From NCBI GenBank assembly GCA_028723525.1, contig JAQYET010000084.1, positions 1 to 50,385 on the forward strand: a stretch of 50,385 nucleotides of DNA. Reading direction: 5' to 3'. Of this stretch, positions 28,234 to 36,560 are shown one piece after another (position 1 is the stretch's first letter; every line of letters begins with the position of its first letter). The translations under genes and the position numbers were made by a program. Below the pieces are notes generated by a model. It had not been told where the DNA came from, did not search any database, and saw only the letters and a program-made list of their open reading frames with translations. Source of the stretch: Prevotellaceae bacterium. Its GTDB lineage: Bacteria; Bacteroidota; Bacteroidia; Bacteroidales; Bacteroidaceae.

Positions 28234-29598
28234 ATGAATAGCGAACAGCAATATATAGACCTCTACCGACAGTCTGCCGAACTCATAAAAGAGTACAGCA
28301 CCGGCGTGATGAACGACCTTCGCGACGATGCTTTCAGCGATTTCCAACGGCTGGGATTTCCCACAAAGAAGGTGGAGAGATACAAATACACCGACGTCCC
28401 GTCACTTTTCGAACCGGACTACGGACTGAACCTCAAACGCTTAGACATCCCGGTGAACCCCTACGAGGCTTTCCGCTGCGATGTTCCGAACCTTAGCACG
28501 TCGCTATACTTCGTGCTTAACGACAGTTTCTATGACAAGACGCTGCCCAAAAGCCACCTCCCCGAGGGCGTGATTGTGGACAGTCTGTCGAAAGTTGCCG
28601 CCGAGCAGCCTGATTTGGTGGCAAAATACTACGGCAAGATAGCAAAGACGGCAGAAGACGGTATCACCGCACTGAACACCATGTTGGCACAAGACGGACT
28701 CTTCGTTTACGTACCGCGGGGCGTGAAAGTGGAGCGGGCAATACAGATTATCAACATGTTGAAGTCGCCTTTGGGAAGTCAGAACCCCGACGTTAACTTC
28801 ATGACAAACCGCCGTGTGCTGATAGTTGTGGAGGAAAACGCAGAGGTGAAACTGCTCTTCTGCGACCATACCGCCGACGACAGCAAATTCCTTACCACAC
28901 AGGTGGTGGAGGCAAGCGTGGCAGAAGGGGCGCGACTGGAGTTTTATTGCCTTGAGGAGACTCACTCCAAGAACGTCAGGGTGAGCAATGTGTATATCGA
29001 CCAACAGGCGAACAGCAGCGTGAACCATAACGTCATAACGCTTCACAACGGCATCACACGCAACCGCACCGACCTCGTTTTCAACGGAGAAGGAGCAGAA
29101 TGCAGCCTTTGCGGATGTGTGATAGCCGACAAGAACCAGCATGTTGACAACAATACCGTCATAGACCATCGCGCACCACACTGCACGAGCAACGAACTGT
29201 ATAAATACGTTCTCGATGACAATGCCGTGGGAGCGTTTGCCGGCTTAATACTCGTTGAGCAGGGAGCGCAGAAAACCGTATCGCAGGAAACAAACCAGAA
29301 CCTGTGCGCTTCGAAGACGGCACGCATGTACTCGCAGCCGATGTTGGAGATTTATGCCGACGACGTGAAGTGCGCACACGGCAGCACAGTGGGTCAACTC
29401 AACGATGCCGCACTCTTCTATATGCGCCAGCGTGGAATACCTTTGAGCGAAGCAAAGCTGCTCCTGCAGCTCGCTTTCATAAATGAAGTGGTTGACAAGA
29501 TGCAACTCCTCCCTCTCCGCGACCGTCTTCATCACCTCGTGGAGCAACGTTTCCGCGGCGAACTAAGTAAATGCTCCGGCTGCACACTATGCAGATAG
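28234..29598 (+). CDS. sufD: Fe-S cluster assembly protein SufD
   Basis: A 454-residue partner of SufB. The SufB/SufD beta-helix core is evident in VYVPRGVKVERAIQI, VEENAEVKLLFCDHT, VNHNVITLHNGITRNRTDLVF and VDNNTVIDHRAPHCTSNELYK, and the end has DVKCAHGSTVGQLNDAALFYMRQRGI. The last residues contain a Cys-rich tail (KCSGCTLCR). It ends the cluster; no sufS cysteine desulfurase or sufE follows, only a hairpin and a tRNA gene. The enzyme for sulfur supply must lie elsewhere in the genome. Confidence 0.95.
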   Translation: MNSEQQYIDLYRQSAELIKEYSTGVMNDLRDDAFSDFQRLGFPTKKVERYKYTDVPSLFEPDYGLNLKRLDIPVNPYEAFRCDVPNLSTSLYFVLNDSFYDKTLPKSHLPEGVIVDSLSKVAAEQPDLVAKYYGKIAKTAEDGITALNTMLAQDGLFVYVPRGVKVERAIQIINMLKSPLGSQNPDVNFMTNRRVLIVVEENAEVKLLFCDHTADDSKFLTTQVVEASVAEGARLEFYCLEETHSKNVRVSNVYIDQQANSSVNHNVITLHNGITRNRTDLVFNGEGAECSLCGCVIADKNQHVDNNTVIDHRAPHCTSNELYKYVLDDNAVGAFAGLILVEQGAQKTVSQETNQNLCASKTARMYSQPMLEIYADDVKCAHGSTVGQLNDAALFYMRQRGIPLSEAKLLLQLAFINEVVDKMQLLPLRDRLHHLVEQRFRGELSKCSGCTLCR

Positions 29599-29625
29599 AA
29601 TAATAAAGAACAACATATCACACTG

Positions 29626-29667
29626 ATAACAAGAGGGTATGCCGGCTGAGATATATCCTCTTGTTAT
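29626..29667 (+). terminator. Hairpin ending the suf cluster
   Basis: ATAACAAGAGG at 29626-29636 pairs with CCTCTTGTTAT at 29657-29667; four further pairs, one of them G-U, extend the stem to 15. It is 28 bases after sufD. There is no long T tract, so it may end or protect the transcript. Confidence 0.6.
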
Positions 29668-29817
29668 ATAAAACGACAGATTGTCAAAAACAAACCACCT
29701 CCATTCAACACACCACATACACATAATACATGCCCTCACTAAACAATCCTCCAATATCACAAGCCATTATATTTTCGGAAAAAAATCGTTTTCAAAAAAA
29801 ATAAAATTCGCGTTTTA

Positions 29818-29849
29818 TTTGCACATTAAGCAAAAAACCATTACCTTTG
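29818..29849 (+). promoter_or_regulatory. Promoter of the tRNA gene
   Basis: TTTG at 29818-29821, 20 bases, then TACCTTTG at 29842-29849. It lies 32 bases upstream of the tRNA 5' end. Confidence 0.7.
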
Positions 29850-29881
29850 CACCCGCATTACAGCCTTTCGCTGTATCTGCC

Positions 29882-29955
29882 GGACTTGTAGCTCAGTTGG
29901 TTAGAGCAACAGACTCATAATCTGGAGGTCCCTGGTTCAAGCCCAGGCTGGTCCA
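29882..29955 (+). tRNA. tRNA with CAT anticodon (tRNA-Met type)
   Basis: A 74-base cloverleaf: D stem GCTC/GAGC, anticodon loop CTCATAA with anticodon CAT, T stem CCTGG/CCAGG with loop TTCAAGC. CCA is not encoded; the 3' end reads CTGGTCC then A. The acceptor stem has a U-U mismatch at the sixth pair and the anticodon stem has A opposite G at its outer end. CAT could be elongator Met, or Ile after lysidine modification. It is the likely integration site of the accessory region that follows. Confidence 0.88.
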
Positions 29956-29966
29956 CACTGAAAATC

Positions 29967-30004
29967 AAGTACTTACAAAGATTTTGTAGGTGCTTTTTCT
30001 TTTG
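29967..30004 (+). terminator. Intrinsic terminator of the tRNA gene
   Basis: A 13-base arm at 29967-29979 pairs with 29983-29995 (two G-U pairs, three-base loop GAT) and is followed by TTTCTTTTG. It begins 12 bases after the tRNA. Confidence 0.75.
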
Positions 30005-30006
30005 TT

Positions 30007-30057
30007 GGTGAACATAAGGTGAACATAGAGGACCCGAAGTGACCTTTGGGTGACCTT
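30007..30057 (+). repeat. Helically phased short direct repeats (possible integrase arm sites)
   Basis: GGTGAACATA occurs at 30007 and again at 30018, and GTGACCTT at 30039 and 30050, each pair 11 bp apart. The second pair is 32 bp from the first. Such phased direct repeats beside a tRNA 3' end resemble arm-type binding sites of tyrosine integrases at the end of an integrated element. No integrase gene is seen in the window. Confidence 0.45.
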
Positions 30058-30309
30058 CTGTAATTTGGTGCGATTACTTGTGAGTGCATGAAATGTTTTT
30101 GCCTTTATATTTGCCAAAACGACAGATTTAACCAAGCCTATTGTACCATTGTCATTGAAATAAAACACGCTTCAATATACATGTTGCTTTATTCTTCGCC
30201 ATACACGTCAAAAGAACTACGGCAAAGACCTTCTTTTGATCTCATCGTTAGTATTTATTGCGTTTTTATCGTTTTTTTTGCGCCATTATCGAAAAAAAAC
30301 AACCATGAA

Positions 30310-30343
30310 TTGTCGGCTTATTCTGATAAAATCATTACCTTTG
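30310..30343 (+). promoter_or_regulatory. Promoter of the 17-gene accessory operon
   Basis: TACCTTTG at 30336-30343 is a perfect -7 box; a TTG at 30310-30312 is the possible -33 element with a long 23-base spacer. The HTH start codon at 30365 lies 21 bases after the -7 box. This excludes upstream in-frame starts for the HTH gene. Confidence 0.6.
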
Positions 30344-30364
30344 CATCACATTATATATTTAAAG

Positions 30365-30571
30365 ATGGAATCAAAAGACTTAAACAGAATCAAAGTGATG
30401 CTGGCTGAGAAAAAGAGAACAAACAAATGGCTGGCAGAACAACTTGGCAAAGATCCTGCAACAGTGTCTAAGTGGGTGACCAATGTTTCCCAGCCAAATG
30501 TTGAAACACTTATTCAGATTTCCAAATGTCTTGGAGTTGGAGTCGAAGAATTATTACGAACAGACCAATAA
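30365..30571 (+). CDS. Small HTH (XRE-type) regulator
   Basis: A 68-residue protein that is almost entirely one helix-turn-helix domain of the Cro/XRE kind: LNRIKVMLAEKKRTNKWLAEQLGKDPATVSKWVTN, followed by QPNVETLIQISKCLGVGVEELL. The start at 30365 is set by the -7 box 21 bases upstream. Such a regulator as the first gene often controls its own operon. It is 13 bases before the next gene. No effector domain is present, so any signal must come through partners or concentration. Confidence 0.85.
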   Translation: MESKDLNRIKVMLAEKKRTNKWLAEQLGKDPATVSKWVTNVSQPNVETLIQISKCLGVGVEELLRTDQ

Positions 30572-30584
30572 TGTTGCTACCATC

Positions 30585-30950
30585 ATGGATATAACAAAGC
30601 TTAGCAATGAGGCATTCGCTATCCTTGCACAGTGCGAGGAAACAAGGAAGCCATTTGGGATTACGGTTGATCCACTTCGGGGAAACCTTAAGTTTGTTTG
30701 GGCCTTCAAAATAGATAAAGCCAAGGCTCATCGTGAAGGCTTCGATAGTAAGCGTGTACATGGCACCATATCTTTAGATGACAGATTCCCTGGATGCCCA
30801 CACTGTGGAGAGAAGCGCTTTTATATATGTGGCAATTGTGGCTCAGTTGTTTGTTGGCATGGCCAGGAAAGAGTGACCTGCCCAAGTTGCCATCAGTCAG
30901 GAGTCTTGCAAACTGCAGAAACATTTGATCTAAGAGGAGGTGGTTATTAA
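30585..30950 (+). CDS. TerY-C-like zinc-ribbon protein
   Basis: A 121-residue protein read from ATG 30585. The C-terminal half has four cysteine pairs or singles: CPHC, CGNC, a lone Cys before a Trp-His, and CPSC, typical of the metal-binding domain called TerY-C, usually found at the C-terminus of TerY-like vWA proteins. The preceding segment (FDSKRVHGTISLDDRFPG) also fits that family. Here it is a separate gene ahead of the kinase gene, while the vWA gene lacks the zinc ribbon. It may therefore act in trans with the vWA protein. The first 60 residues have no clear match. It ends 13 bases before the kinase start. Confidence 0.65.
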   Translation: MDITKLSNEAFAILAQCEETRKPFGITVDPLRGNLKFVWAFKIDKAKAHREGFDSKRVHGTISLDDRFPGCPHCGEKRFYICGNCGSVVCWHGQERVTCPSCHQSGVLQTAETFDLRGGGY

Positions 30951-30963
30951 ATTAACAAGAACT

Positions 30964-32247
30964 ATGGAACTACAAAATGGAGCAAAAGTAAATCTGACTA
31001 TTGGAAGTCAGGCAACTGTTATAAAAGAACTTGGACGTGGTGGGCAAGGTATTGTTTATCTTGTAGATTTGGATGGTCAACAGATGGCCTTAAAATGGTA
31101 TCTCAACCCACCAGATGAAAGGTTTTATAAAAACTTGGAACGTAACATTCGACAAGGAGCACCATCAGGCGCATTCATTTGGCCAGAATATTTGACATTG
31201 CAGGAAAATGGCAGTTATGGCTACATTATGAAGCTCCGTCCAAGCGACTATTTCGAGTTTGGAAATTACTTGCTCGCACGCAAGAATTTTAAATCGTTAA
31301 ATGCAATGCTTGCTGCTGCAATGAAGATTTGCAACGGTTTTATGATGTTACATCGTTTTGGCTATAGCTATCAAGATTTAAATGATGGCAATTTCTTTAT
31401 TCGTCCTACGGATGGAGACGTCCTTATCTGTGATAATGACAACGTAATGCCACAAGGAGAAAAGTCAGGCATCATGGGGAAGGCACGCTATATGGCTCCC
31501 GAAATAGTTGCAGGCGGAATCCCTGACAAATACAGCGACCGTTTTTCACTTTCGGTTATCTTATTCATGCTTTTCTTTGCAAATCATCCTTTTGAAGGAG
31601 CCAAAGTTGTTGCATGTCCTTGTATGACAGAGGCATTTGAAAAACGCTTCTATGGCAGTGAGGCTCTTTTTATATATAGTCCTACCGGCAAATCCAATTT
31701 GCCAGTAAGAGGTGTACACCAAAATATCATCAAAAGATGGCCACTATTCCCGTCATTGCTCAGAAACGCCTTTATCGAGCAGTTCAGCGAAGATAAATTG
31801 AGTAACCCGAATGCCCGTATGATTGAGCAAGAATGGGAGAAGATTATTTCGAGAGTACGTGATGAGTTGGGCATGTGCCCCAATTGTCACGAAGAAACAT
31901 TTGTGGACATGGAGGGTAATAATCATAAATGTATCAACTGCGGTAAGGACATTGATACATCGAAGCAACTCAAATTAAATAATCGTAATTTAATATTAAC
32001 CGCTGGCACGAAACTGTATATAGACAATGACAATATACCCGATGCAGAGGTTGATTTCTTCCCATCAGACAAAAATCTTCTTGTGATTAGGAATCTGACT
32101 CAGTCCAGTTGGAATGTAGATACTCCTAGTGGAAAGGTAAAAGTTGTCAAACCCAATGAATTCTTGCCTATCTTGAATGGCTTGAAAATATCATTTGGCT
32201 CCAGCATCAAAGGTGCTACAGGAGCGAAAGGTGAAGTAATTGCATAA
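30964..32247 (+). CDS. Ser/Thr protein kinase with C-terminal zinc ribbon
   Basis: A 427-residue protein from ATG 30964. The kinase fold is supported by the glycine loop LGRGGQGIVY (residues 23-32), the lysine in ALKWY (residue 44), YQDLNDGN (136-143) in place of HRDxxxxN, CDNDN (156-160) in place of DFG, and the APE motif in KARYMAPEIV. The catalytic Asp and metal ligands are kept, so activity is plausible despite the altered motifs. Around residues 300-330 a zinc ribbon (CPNC, CINC) follows, and the end is a small beta-rich, FHA-like or other domain. With the vWA and PP2C genes it matches the TerY-P triad (kinase, phosphatase, TerY-like vWA) described for ter-related stress systems. Confidence 0.85.
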   Translation: MELQNGAKVNLTIGSQATVIKELGRGGQGIVYLVDLDGQQMALKWYLNPPDERFYKNLERNIRQGAPSGAFIWPEYLTLQENGSYGYIMKLRPSDYFEFGNYLLARKNFKSLNAMLAAAMKICNGFMMLHRFGYSYQDLNDGNFFIRPTDGDVLICDNDNVMPQGEKSGIMGKARYMAPEIVAGGIPDKYSDRFSLSVILFMLFFANHPFEGAKVVACPCMTEAFEKRFYGSEALFIYSPTGKSNLPVRGVHQNIIKRWPLFPSLLRNAFIEQFSEDKLSNPNARMIEQEWEKIISRVRDELGMCPNCHEETFVDMEGNNHKCINCGKDIDTSKQLKLNNRNLILTAGTKLYIDNDNIPDAEVDFFPSDKNLLVIRNLTQSSWNVDTPSGKVKVVKPNEFLPILNGLKISFGSSIKGATGAKGEVIA

Positions 32248-32271
32248 TATCAATTTTTTAATAGTAATAAT

Positions 32272-33024
32272 ATGGGACTTTTAGACGAAACCGTAAGTGT
32301 TCCTCGTAGAACGATGACACTTTTCTTCCTGATTGACACTTCTGGCAGTATGGAAGGAAACAAAATTGGTGCAGTAAACGATGCAGTTGTTAACGTGCTA
32401 CCAATGCTTAATGACATCTCAGAAACCAATCCTGACGCAGAAATCAAAGTTGCTGCTTTGGAATTCTCCAATGGAGTTAACTGGCTGTATGACGAGCCAA
32501 AACTTGCTAAAGATTTCATCTGGCAAGATGTGGCAGCAAGCGGGTTAACGTCATTAGGTGCAGCTTGTTCTGAATTAGCATCAAAACTGTCGCGTTCAGG
32601 CGGTTTTATGCAATCTGCCAGTGGTTCTTTCGCCCCTGCAATAATCCTCCTCTCCGATGGCGGTCCGACAGACGACTACAACACAGGTTTGGCTAAGTTG
32701 AAAGCTAATAATTGGTTCAAGTCTGCTATTAAAATTGCAATTGCTATTGGCGACGATGCAGACAAAGATGTTCTGAAAGACTTTACAGGTTCATCAGAAG
32801 CGGTTATTACAGTCCACAATATAGATGCACTGAAGCAAATCATCAGGGTTGTTGCTGTTACATCCTCTCAAATAGGCAGTAAGAGCAGTACTGCTGGTGA
32901 GACGACGAAACAGGAACAAGTCGTAAAGGACATTCAAGATGCTACCCAAAATATTGACGGTGCAGAATCATCAGATTCGACCTCTACAGTTGACAGTAGC
33001 CAATATATTGATGATTGGGGATAA
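32272..33024 (+). CDS. TerY-like von Willebrand factor A protein
   Basis: A 250-residue vWA-fold protein. The metal-ion-dependent adhesion site is DTSGSM at residues 22-27, with the later Thr in ASGLTSLG and Asp in LLSDGGPTDD. The domain fills about residues 15-205; the last 45 residues are Gln/Ser/Thr-rich and probably disordered. Similar proteins, TerY, sit with a kinase and a PP2C phosphatase in predicted phosphorylation switches. The TerY-C zinc ribbon that is often fused to this domain appears here as a separate upstream gene. The stop codon abuts the next start codon (TAAATG). Confidence 0.85.
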   Translation: MGLLDETVSVPRRTMTLFFLIDTSGSMEGNKIGAVNDAVVNVLPMLNDISETNPDAEIKVAALEFSNGVNWLYDEPKLAKDFIWQDVAASGLTSLGAACSELASKLSRSGGFMQSASGSFAPAIILLSDGGPTDDYNTGLAKLKANNWFKSAIKIAIAIGDDADKDVLKDFTGSSEAVITVHNIDALKQIIRVVAVTSSQIGSKSSTAGETTKQEQVVKDIQDATQNIDGAESSDSTSTVDSSQYIDDWG

Positions 33025-34209
33025 ATGATAGAGTGCTACAATTTCTCATGCCAAGGAGAAAGTCACAAGTCTTCGAACAAGCCTTGTCAAGATTTCTCAT
33101 ATAGTGCTGTTACAGATAGTGGGATGTCTATTGCCATTGTTTGTGATGGTCATGGTGGCGACCGCTATTTTAGGAGTGACATCGGAGCGAAATACGCAGC
33201 AGAGGTAACCCTGGAAGCAGTCCGCCAATTTGTAGCATCTATAGATCAAGGTCTTTTTGAGGGAAATCCATATACGGCAGAGGAGGCTATCGCATTAGAA
33301 AAAACATTATCAGAAGAACCTATCAAGAAACAAAAACCAATTGACATTGCGTTCCGACAACTTTTTTCATCCATCATATTCCAGTGGAACAATAGGATTG
33401 TAGAACATGCTACCAATACTCCTATTAGTTCCTGGGAAGCAGAAAATGTTGATTCGATATATTTGGAAGATTTAAAGCAAGGAATAAAGTTGGAAAAGAT
33501 TTATGGATGTACACTTATGGTGTATGTTCAGATGCCAACGTATTGGTTCGCATTTCATTTAGGTGATGGTAAATGTATTTCCTTCCAAGAGAAGCCGTTG
33601 TGGATGGAGCCTATTCCTTGGGATGATCGCTGCTTCTTAAATAAAACGACATCAATTTGTGACTCAGAAGCTATTAATGAGTTTAGATATTGTTATCAAG
33701 GAGATGGCCATTTCCCAATGGCTGTATTCTTAGGATCCGACGGATTAGATGACTCTTTTGGCGAGATTGAGAATCTAACGAACTTCTATATTCAGGTAGT
33801 AAAGATGCTTGTCAATGAAGGACGTGAGCCAACAATCAAGTCTATAGAGGAAGAACTTCCTCAGTTAAGCGCAATCGGAAGTAAAGACGACATGTCAATT
33901 GCTTTCATCTATAATATAGATGCCCTGCAGGTTCATATCTCAGACTTTATTCAGTATCAAATAAATCTGGTAACTGACAATATCCATGCCACAGACAGCC
34001 GTATAGAGAAACTTACGCAAAAGCTTCATCTTGTAGAAGTAACGGAGACCTATTCCGAGAAGGATAAAATCGAAGCAGACTATGCTCGTCAAGATATTGA
34101 GAGGGCAAAAGAAGGACGGACAAAACTCTTACTGAAGCATGACGCTTTAATGCAACAATTGTCACTTAGCATTTCTAAAAACTTATGTGAAAATGGCGAA
34201 GCAAAATAA
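33025..34209 (+). CDS. PP2C-family protein phosphatase
   Basis: A 394-residue protein. The PP2C metal-binding residues are visible: Asp23 in PCQDF, CDGHGGDRYFRSD (40-52), GSDGLDDSF and GSKDDMS. The region after about residue 305 is a predicted coiled coil (repeated Lys/Glu/Leu patterns), which may mediate contact with partners. The gene follows the vWA gene without a gap and overlaps the next gene by 17 bases. It would oppose the kinase of this cluster. The sequence has a large insert of about 50 residues between the second and third conserved motifs, compared with minimal bacterial phosphatases. Confidence 0.85.
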   Translation: MIECYNFSCQGESHKSSNKPCQDFSYSAVTDSGMSIAIVCDGHGGDRYFRSDIGAKYAAEVTLEAVRQFVASIDQGLFEGNPYTAEEAIALEKTLSEEPIKKQKPIDIAFRQLFSSIIFQWNNRIVEHATNTPISSWEAENVDSIYLEDLKQGIKLEKIYGCTLMVYVQMPTYWFAFHLGDGKCISFQEKPLWMEPIPWDDRCFLNKTTSICDSEAINEFRYCYQGDGHFPMAVFLGSDGLDDSFGEIENLTNFYIQVVKMLVNEGREPTIKSIEEELPQLSAIGSKDDMSIAFIYNIDALQVHISDFIQYQINLVTDNIHATDSRIEKLTQKLHLVEVTETYSEKDKIEADYARQDIERAKEGRTKLLLKHDALMQQLSLSISKNLCENGEAK

Positions 34210-35380
34210 GACACTGCCCGAATCTATCAAGGGAGTCATTCAGCAATATGGAAATGATATTGTCAAGAGTATTAGATTGTCAAACATTCTTGATGATGTC
34301 GCTTCTTTTGATGATCTTCCTGCTGCCAAGCCAGTTCTCAGGACATTGTTGAAAGCAGGATATGGAGAAAAATTGTTGAGTGTAAAGAAGGACTGGAATC
34401 TGAAAGTTAATTCGTACACAACGGAAATATGCCAGAACTATGGATTCCAACAGGACATTGTTACATACTTGTTATCATCAATAGTATACGGACTCGGAAC
34501 ATCCACTGTTGTTCCCAAATATGCTTCTGGAAATAAAACCACTATATCATCTTCCACGAAACACACCAACAAGAAAAATACGATTTCTGATTTAAAAGGA
34601 GAGTTGAGTGCCCAGAAGAAAGAGTATCGCAGATTATTAGACACATTGTTGGTTATTCCTGCCAAGACTTCTGCATATTACCCTGCATCAGCCCTTACAA
34701 AGCTCTCTCTTGTAGAAGGTAAGATAAAGCTTCTAAGTGACGCTTTAAAAACAAATGATGCTGATTGGTGCATTCAAGAAAAGGAGAAAGTCTTACAGGC
34801 ACATTACAAAGACACCTCCTCTCTGAAGCGTAAAGCCTATACTAAGGTTGCAGCTGTTGCTACAACCTTACTCCTTGGTGGAGCGTATGGCACTTCTTAT
34901 GTGTCATCATTAGGAGATATCAATGCTTTTAATCAGACGGTACAAAAAGGCGACTCTTTCATGTCCTCTGGTTTATATGACCAAGCAATTGTGTCATATT
35001 CAGAAGCCTATACAAACTACGATGCCTTTAACAGTTCTTCTTACAAAGAAGATGCTTTCCAAAAAATGGAAGAGGTCACAGACAAACTGATTGAGAAAGG
35101 CAAAACAGACAATCCAAGTCTGCTACAAGCGAAGAATGCCTTACAAAAACAACTGCAATTAGACATTCCTTCTTCTGAGCGCACTCGTCTTCAAGAAAAG
35201 CTCAATGGAGTTGAAACAGAAATAGTCAGTAAGGTGGATAATGGAAGGAATACCCTGATTCTCAATGTGTCAGCAAATAACGGTAAGTTGAATGAAGATG
35301 GAAAGAAACTTTTGGAAGAGCTTCTGGAACTCTCTCCAGATGACTATTGGTTGAAATTCATTAAAAACAAGGAACAATGA
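34193..35380 (+). CDS. Single-pass membrane protein with TPR-like segment
   Basis: A 395-residue protein of no recognised family, from ATG 34193 (a GTG at 34187 is also in frame). Residues up to about 215 are predicted cytoplasmic and helical with charged segments. A hydrophobic stretch near 219-239 (VAAVATTLLLGGAYGTSYVSS) is probably a membrane span. The outer part has GDSFMSSGLYDQAIVSYSEAYTNY, like a tetratricopeptide repeat. It may link the phospho-signalling set inside to the exported HxsA outside; that is inference from position, since it overlaps PP2C upstream and HxsA downstream (ATGA). Confidence 0.65.
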   Translation: MAKQNKTLPESIKGVIQQYGNDIVKSIRLSNILDDVASFDDLPAAKPVLRTLLKAGYGEKLLSVKKDWNLKVNSYTTEICQNYGFQQDIVTYLLSSIVYGLGTSTVVPKYASGNKTTISSSTKHTNKKNTISDLKGELSAQKKEYRRLLDTLLVIPAKTSAYYPASALTKLSLVEGKIKLLSDALKTNDADWCIQEKEKVLQAHYKDTSSLKRKAYTKVAAVATTLLLGGAYGTSYVSSLGDINAFNQTVQKGDSFMSSGLYDQAIVSYSEAYTNYDAFNSSSYKEDAFQKMEEVTDKLIEKGKTDNPSLLQAKNALQKQLQLDIPSSERTRLQEKLNGVETEIVSKVDNGRNTLILNVSANNGKLNEDGKKLLEELLELSPDDYWLKFIKNKEQ

Positions 35381-36273
35381 GCAAGATTACAAAAAAAATA
35401 CTGAAGTCTATACTACTTAGCTCCGTTATGTCCCTTATGCATAGTTCGGATGCTAAAGCACAGAACCCATTTCTTCCGAGTTTTGAACCTGAAGATGATG
35501 ACAGTGACCAAGTTGGCGAAATCAAACACCGTATTTATAAGAATGTGGTCAAAATCAGTCCAACTGGGCGTATGTCTATGGTAAATGGGCATCGATCGCA
35601 TAGTAGTCACCGTTCACACTATTCCGGTGGTGGCGGTCACAGTTCACACTCTTCTCACTATTCAAGTTCTCACACTTCTCACTATTCGAGCAGTTCGTCT
35701 AGTCGTTCAAGTAGTTCATCGAGTTCATCACGTATTAACGGACTATATTCTGTACCCACAAAGACTGCAGCTGATTACTCTTTAGGAGATCGTACCATCA
35801 AATCCGGTATTTATGGTGCCGATGTTAACAAACTGGCTGAATTACTGGTTTCCAAGTACTATTTGAAACGGAATTCTGTAACAAAGAAATCCGGCTATAC
35901 CCTATATGATGCTAATATGTCGGCAGCAATTAAGCATTTTCAGCGAGATGCAGGCCTCACACCTTCTGGTACGGTTGATAATACAACTTCTATTGCACTT
36001 CAGACGTGGGACGAGAGTAAAACAACTATCGATTTAGGTTTCCGTGACATAACAGAAGGAACAACGGGATATGATGTTTCTCAGCTTGTAAAACTGCTGA
36101 CAGCAGCGGGCTATGCACCAGAATCCTCAAAGTTGGAATACAAGTCTGGCAATGCTGTTTTCAACAGTGAAGTGGCTATGGCATTAAAGATGTTCCAAGC
36201 ATATAACCAATTGGAAGTTACAGGTATTCCTGATACGCAGACCATCACCAAGCTTAAGAATTTCAAAAAATGA
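35377..36273 (+). CDS. hxsA: His-Xaa-Ser repeat protein, HxsA type, with peptidoglycan-binding modules
   Basis: A 298-residue protein with a signal peptide (cleavage near AKA-Q at residue 29). Residues 72-104 hold nine His-Xaa-Ser triplets (HRS, HSS, HRS, HYS, HSS, HSS, HYS, HTS, HYS), followed by a run of serines to residue 118. Two peptidoglycan-binding-like modules follow, about 137-210 (AIKHFQRDAGLTPSGTVDN) and 220-298 (ALKMFQAYNQLEVTGIPD). The His-Xaa-Ser tract is the predicted target of the radical SAM proteins HxsB and HxsC encoded just downstream. It should be exported and bound to the cell wall. It overlaps its neighbours by ATGA on both sides. Confidence 0.85.
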   Translation: MSKITKKILKSILLSSVMSLMHSSDAKAQNPFLPSFEPEDDDSDQVGEIKHRIYKNVVKISPTGRMSMVNGHRSHSSHRSHYSGGGGHSSHSSHYSSSHTSHYSSSSSSRSSSSSSSSRINGLYSVPTKTAADYSLGDRTIKSGIYGADVNKLAELLVSKYYLKRNSVTKKSGYTLYDANMSAAIKHFQRDAGLTPSGTVDNTTSIALQTWDESKTTIDLGFRDITEGTTGYDVSQLVKLLTAAGYAPESSKLEYKSGNAVFNSEVAMALKMFQAYNQLEVTGIPDTQTITKLKNFKK

Positions 36274-36560
36274 CACTTAACATTGATAGAAACATATTTT
36301 CTGATAGTTGTATATCAACTGTAATATATTGGTTTTCAAACCAATATACGATACAACGTACCCTACAGGAGTCTATAGAAACATTGACTATTGATAATGT
36401 GTCAGACGAAAAGCAGTTTCGTCTTGAATTCTTTCAGAAATTAAACGATTACAAATTACGCGAACAGATTGACAAAGAGACCAAGGATATAAAAACCATT
36501 TTATACGCTAAGGCGTTTGGCGAATTTGACGAATTGACAGAAGAAGAAATATTAGAATGA
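36270..36560 (+). CDS. hxsD: His-Xaa-Ser system protein HxsD
   Basis: A 96-residue acidic protein that matches HxsD by size, position and N-terminal pattern (NIDRNIFSDSCISTVIYWFSN). HxsD is a small accessory protein, perhaps helping the maturases handle the substrate. It overlaps hxsA and hxsB by four bases each (ATGA), so tight translational coupling is likely. No catalytic motif is visible. The assignment rests mainly on the Hxs context, since short proteins give weak evidence by themselves. Confidence 0.7.
   Translation: MTLNIDRNIFSDSCISTVIYWFSNQYTIQRTLQESIETLTIDNVSDEKQFRLEFFQKLNDYKLREQIDKETKDIKTILYAKAFGEFDELTEEEILE

Noticed and set aside
30088..30408. A 106-codon plus-strand open frame before the HTH gene
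   Set aside because: It overlaps the promoter and the first part of the HTH gene in another frame. Its content is AT-rich and not protein-like.
35585..35785. A valine/threonine-rich 66-codon frame within hxsA
   Set aside because: It is the shifted-frame reading of the His-Xaa-Ser and serine run, which is biased in composition. The hxsA frame is continuous and has a signal peptide and binding modules.
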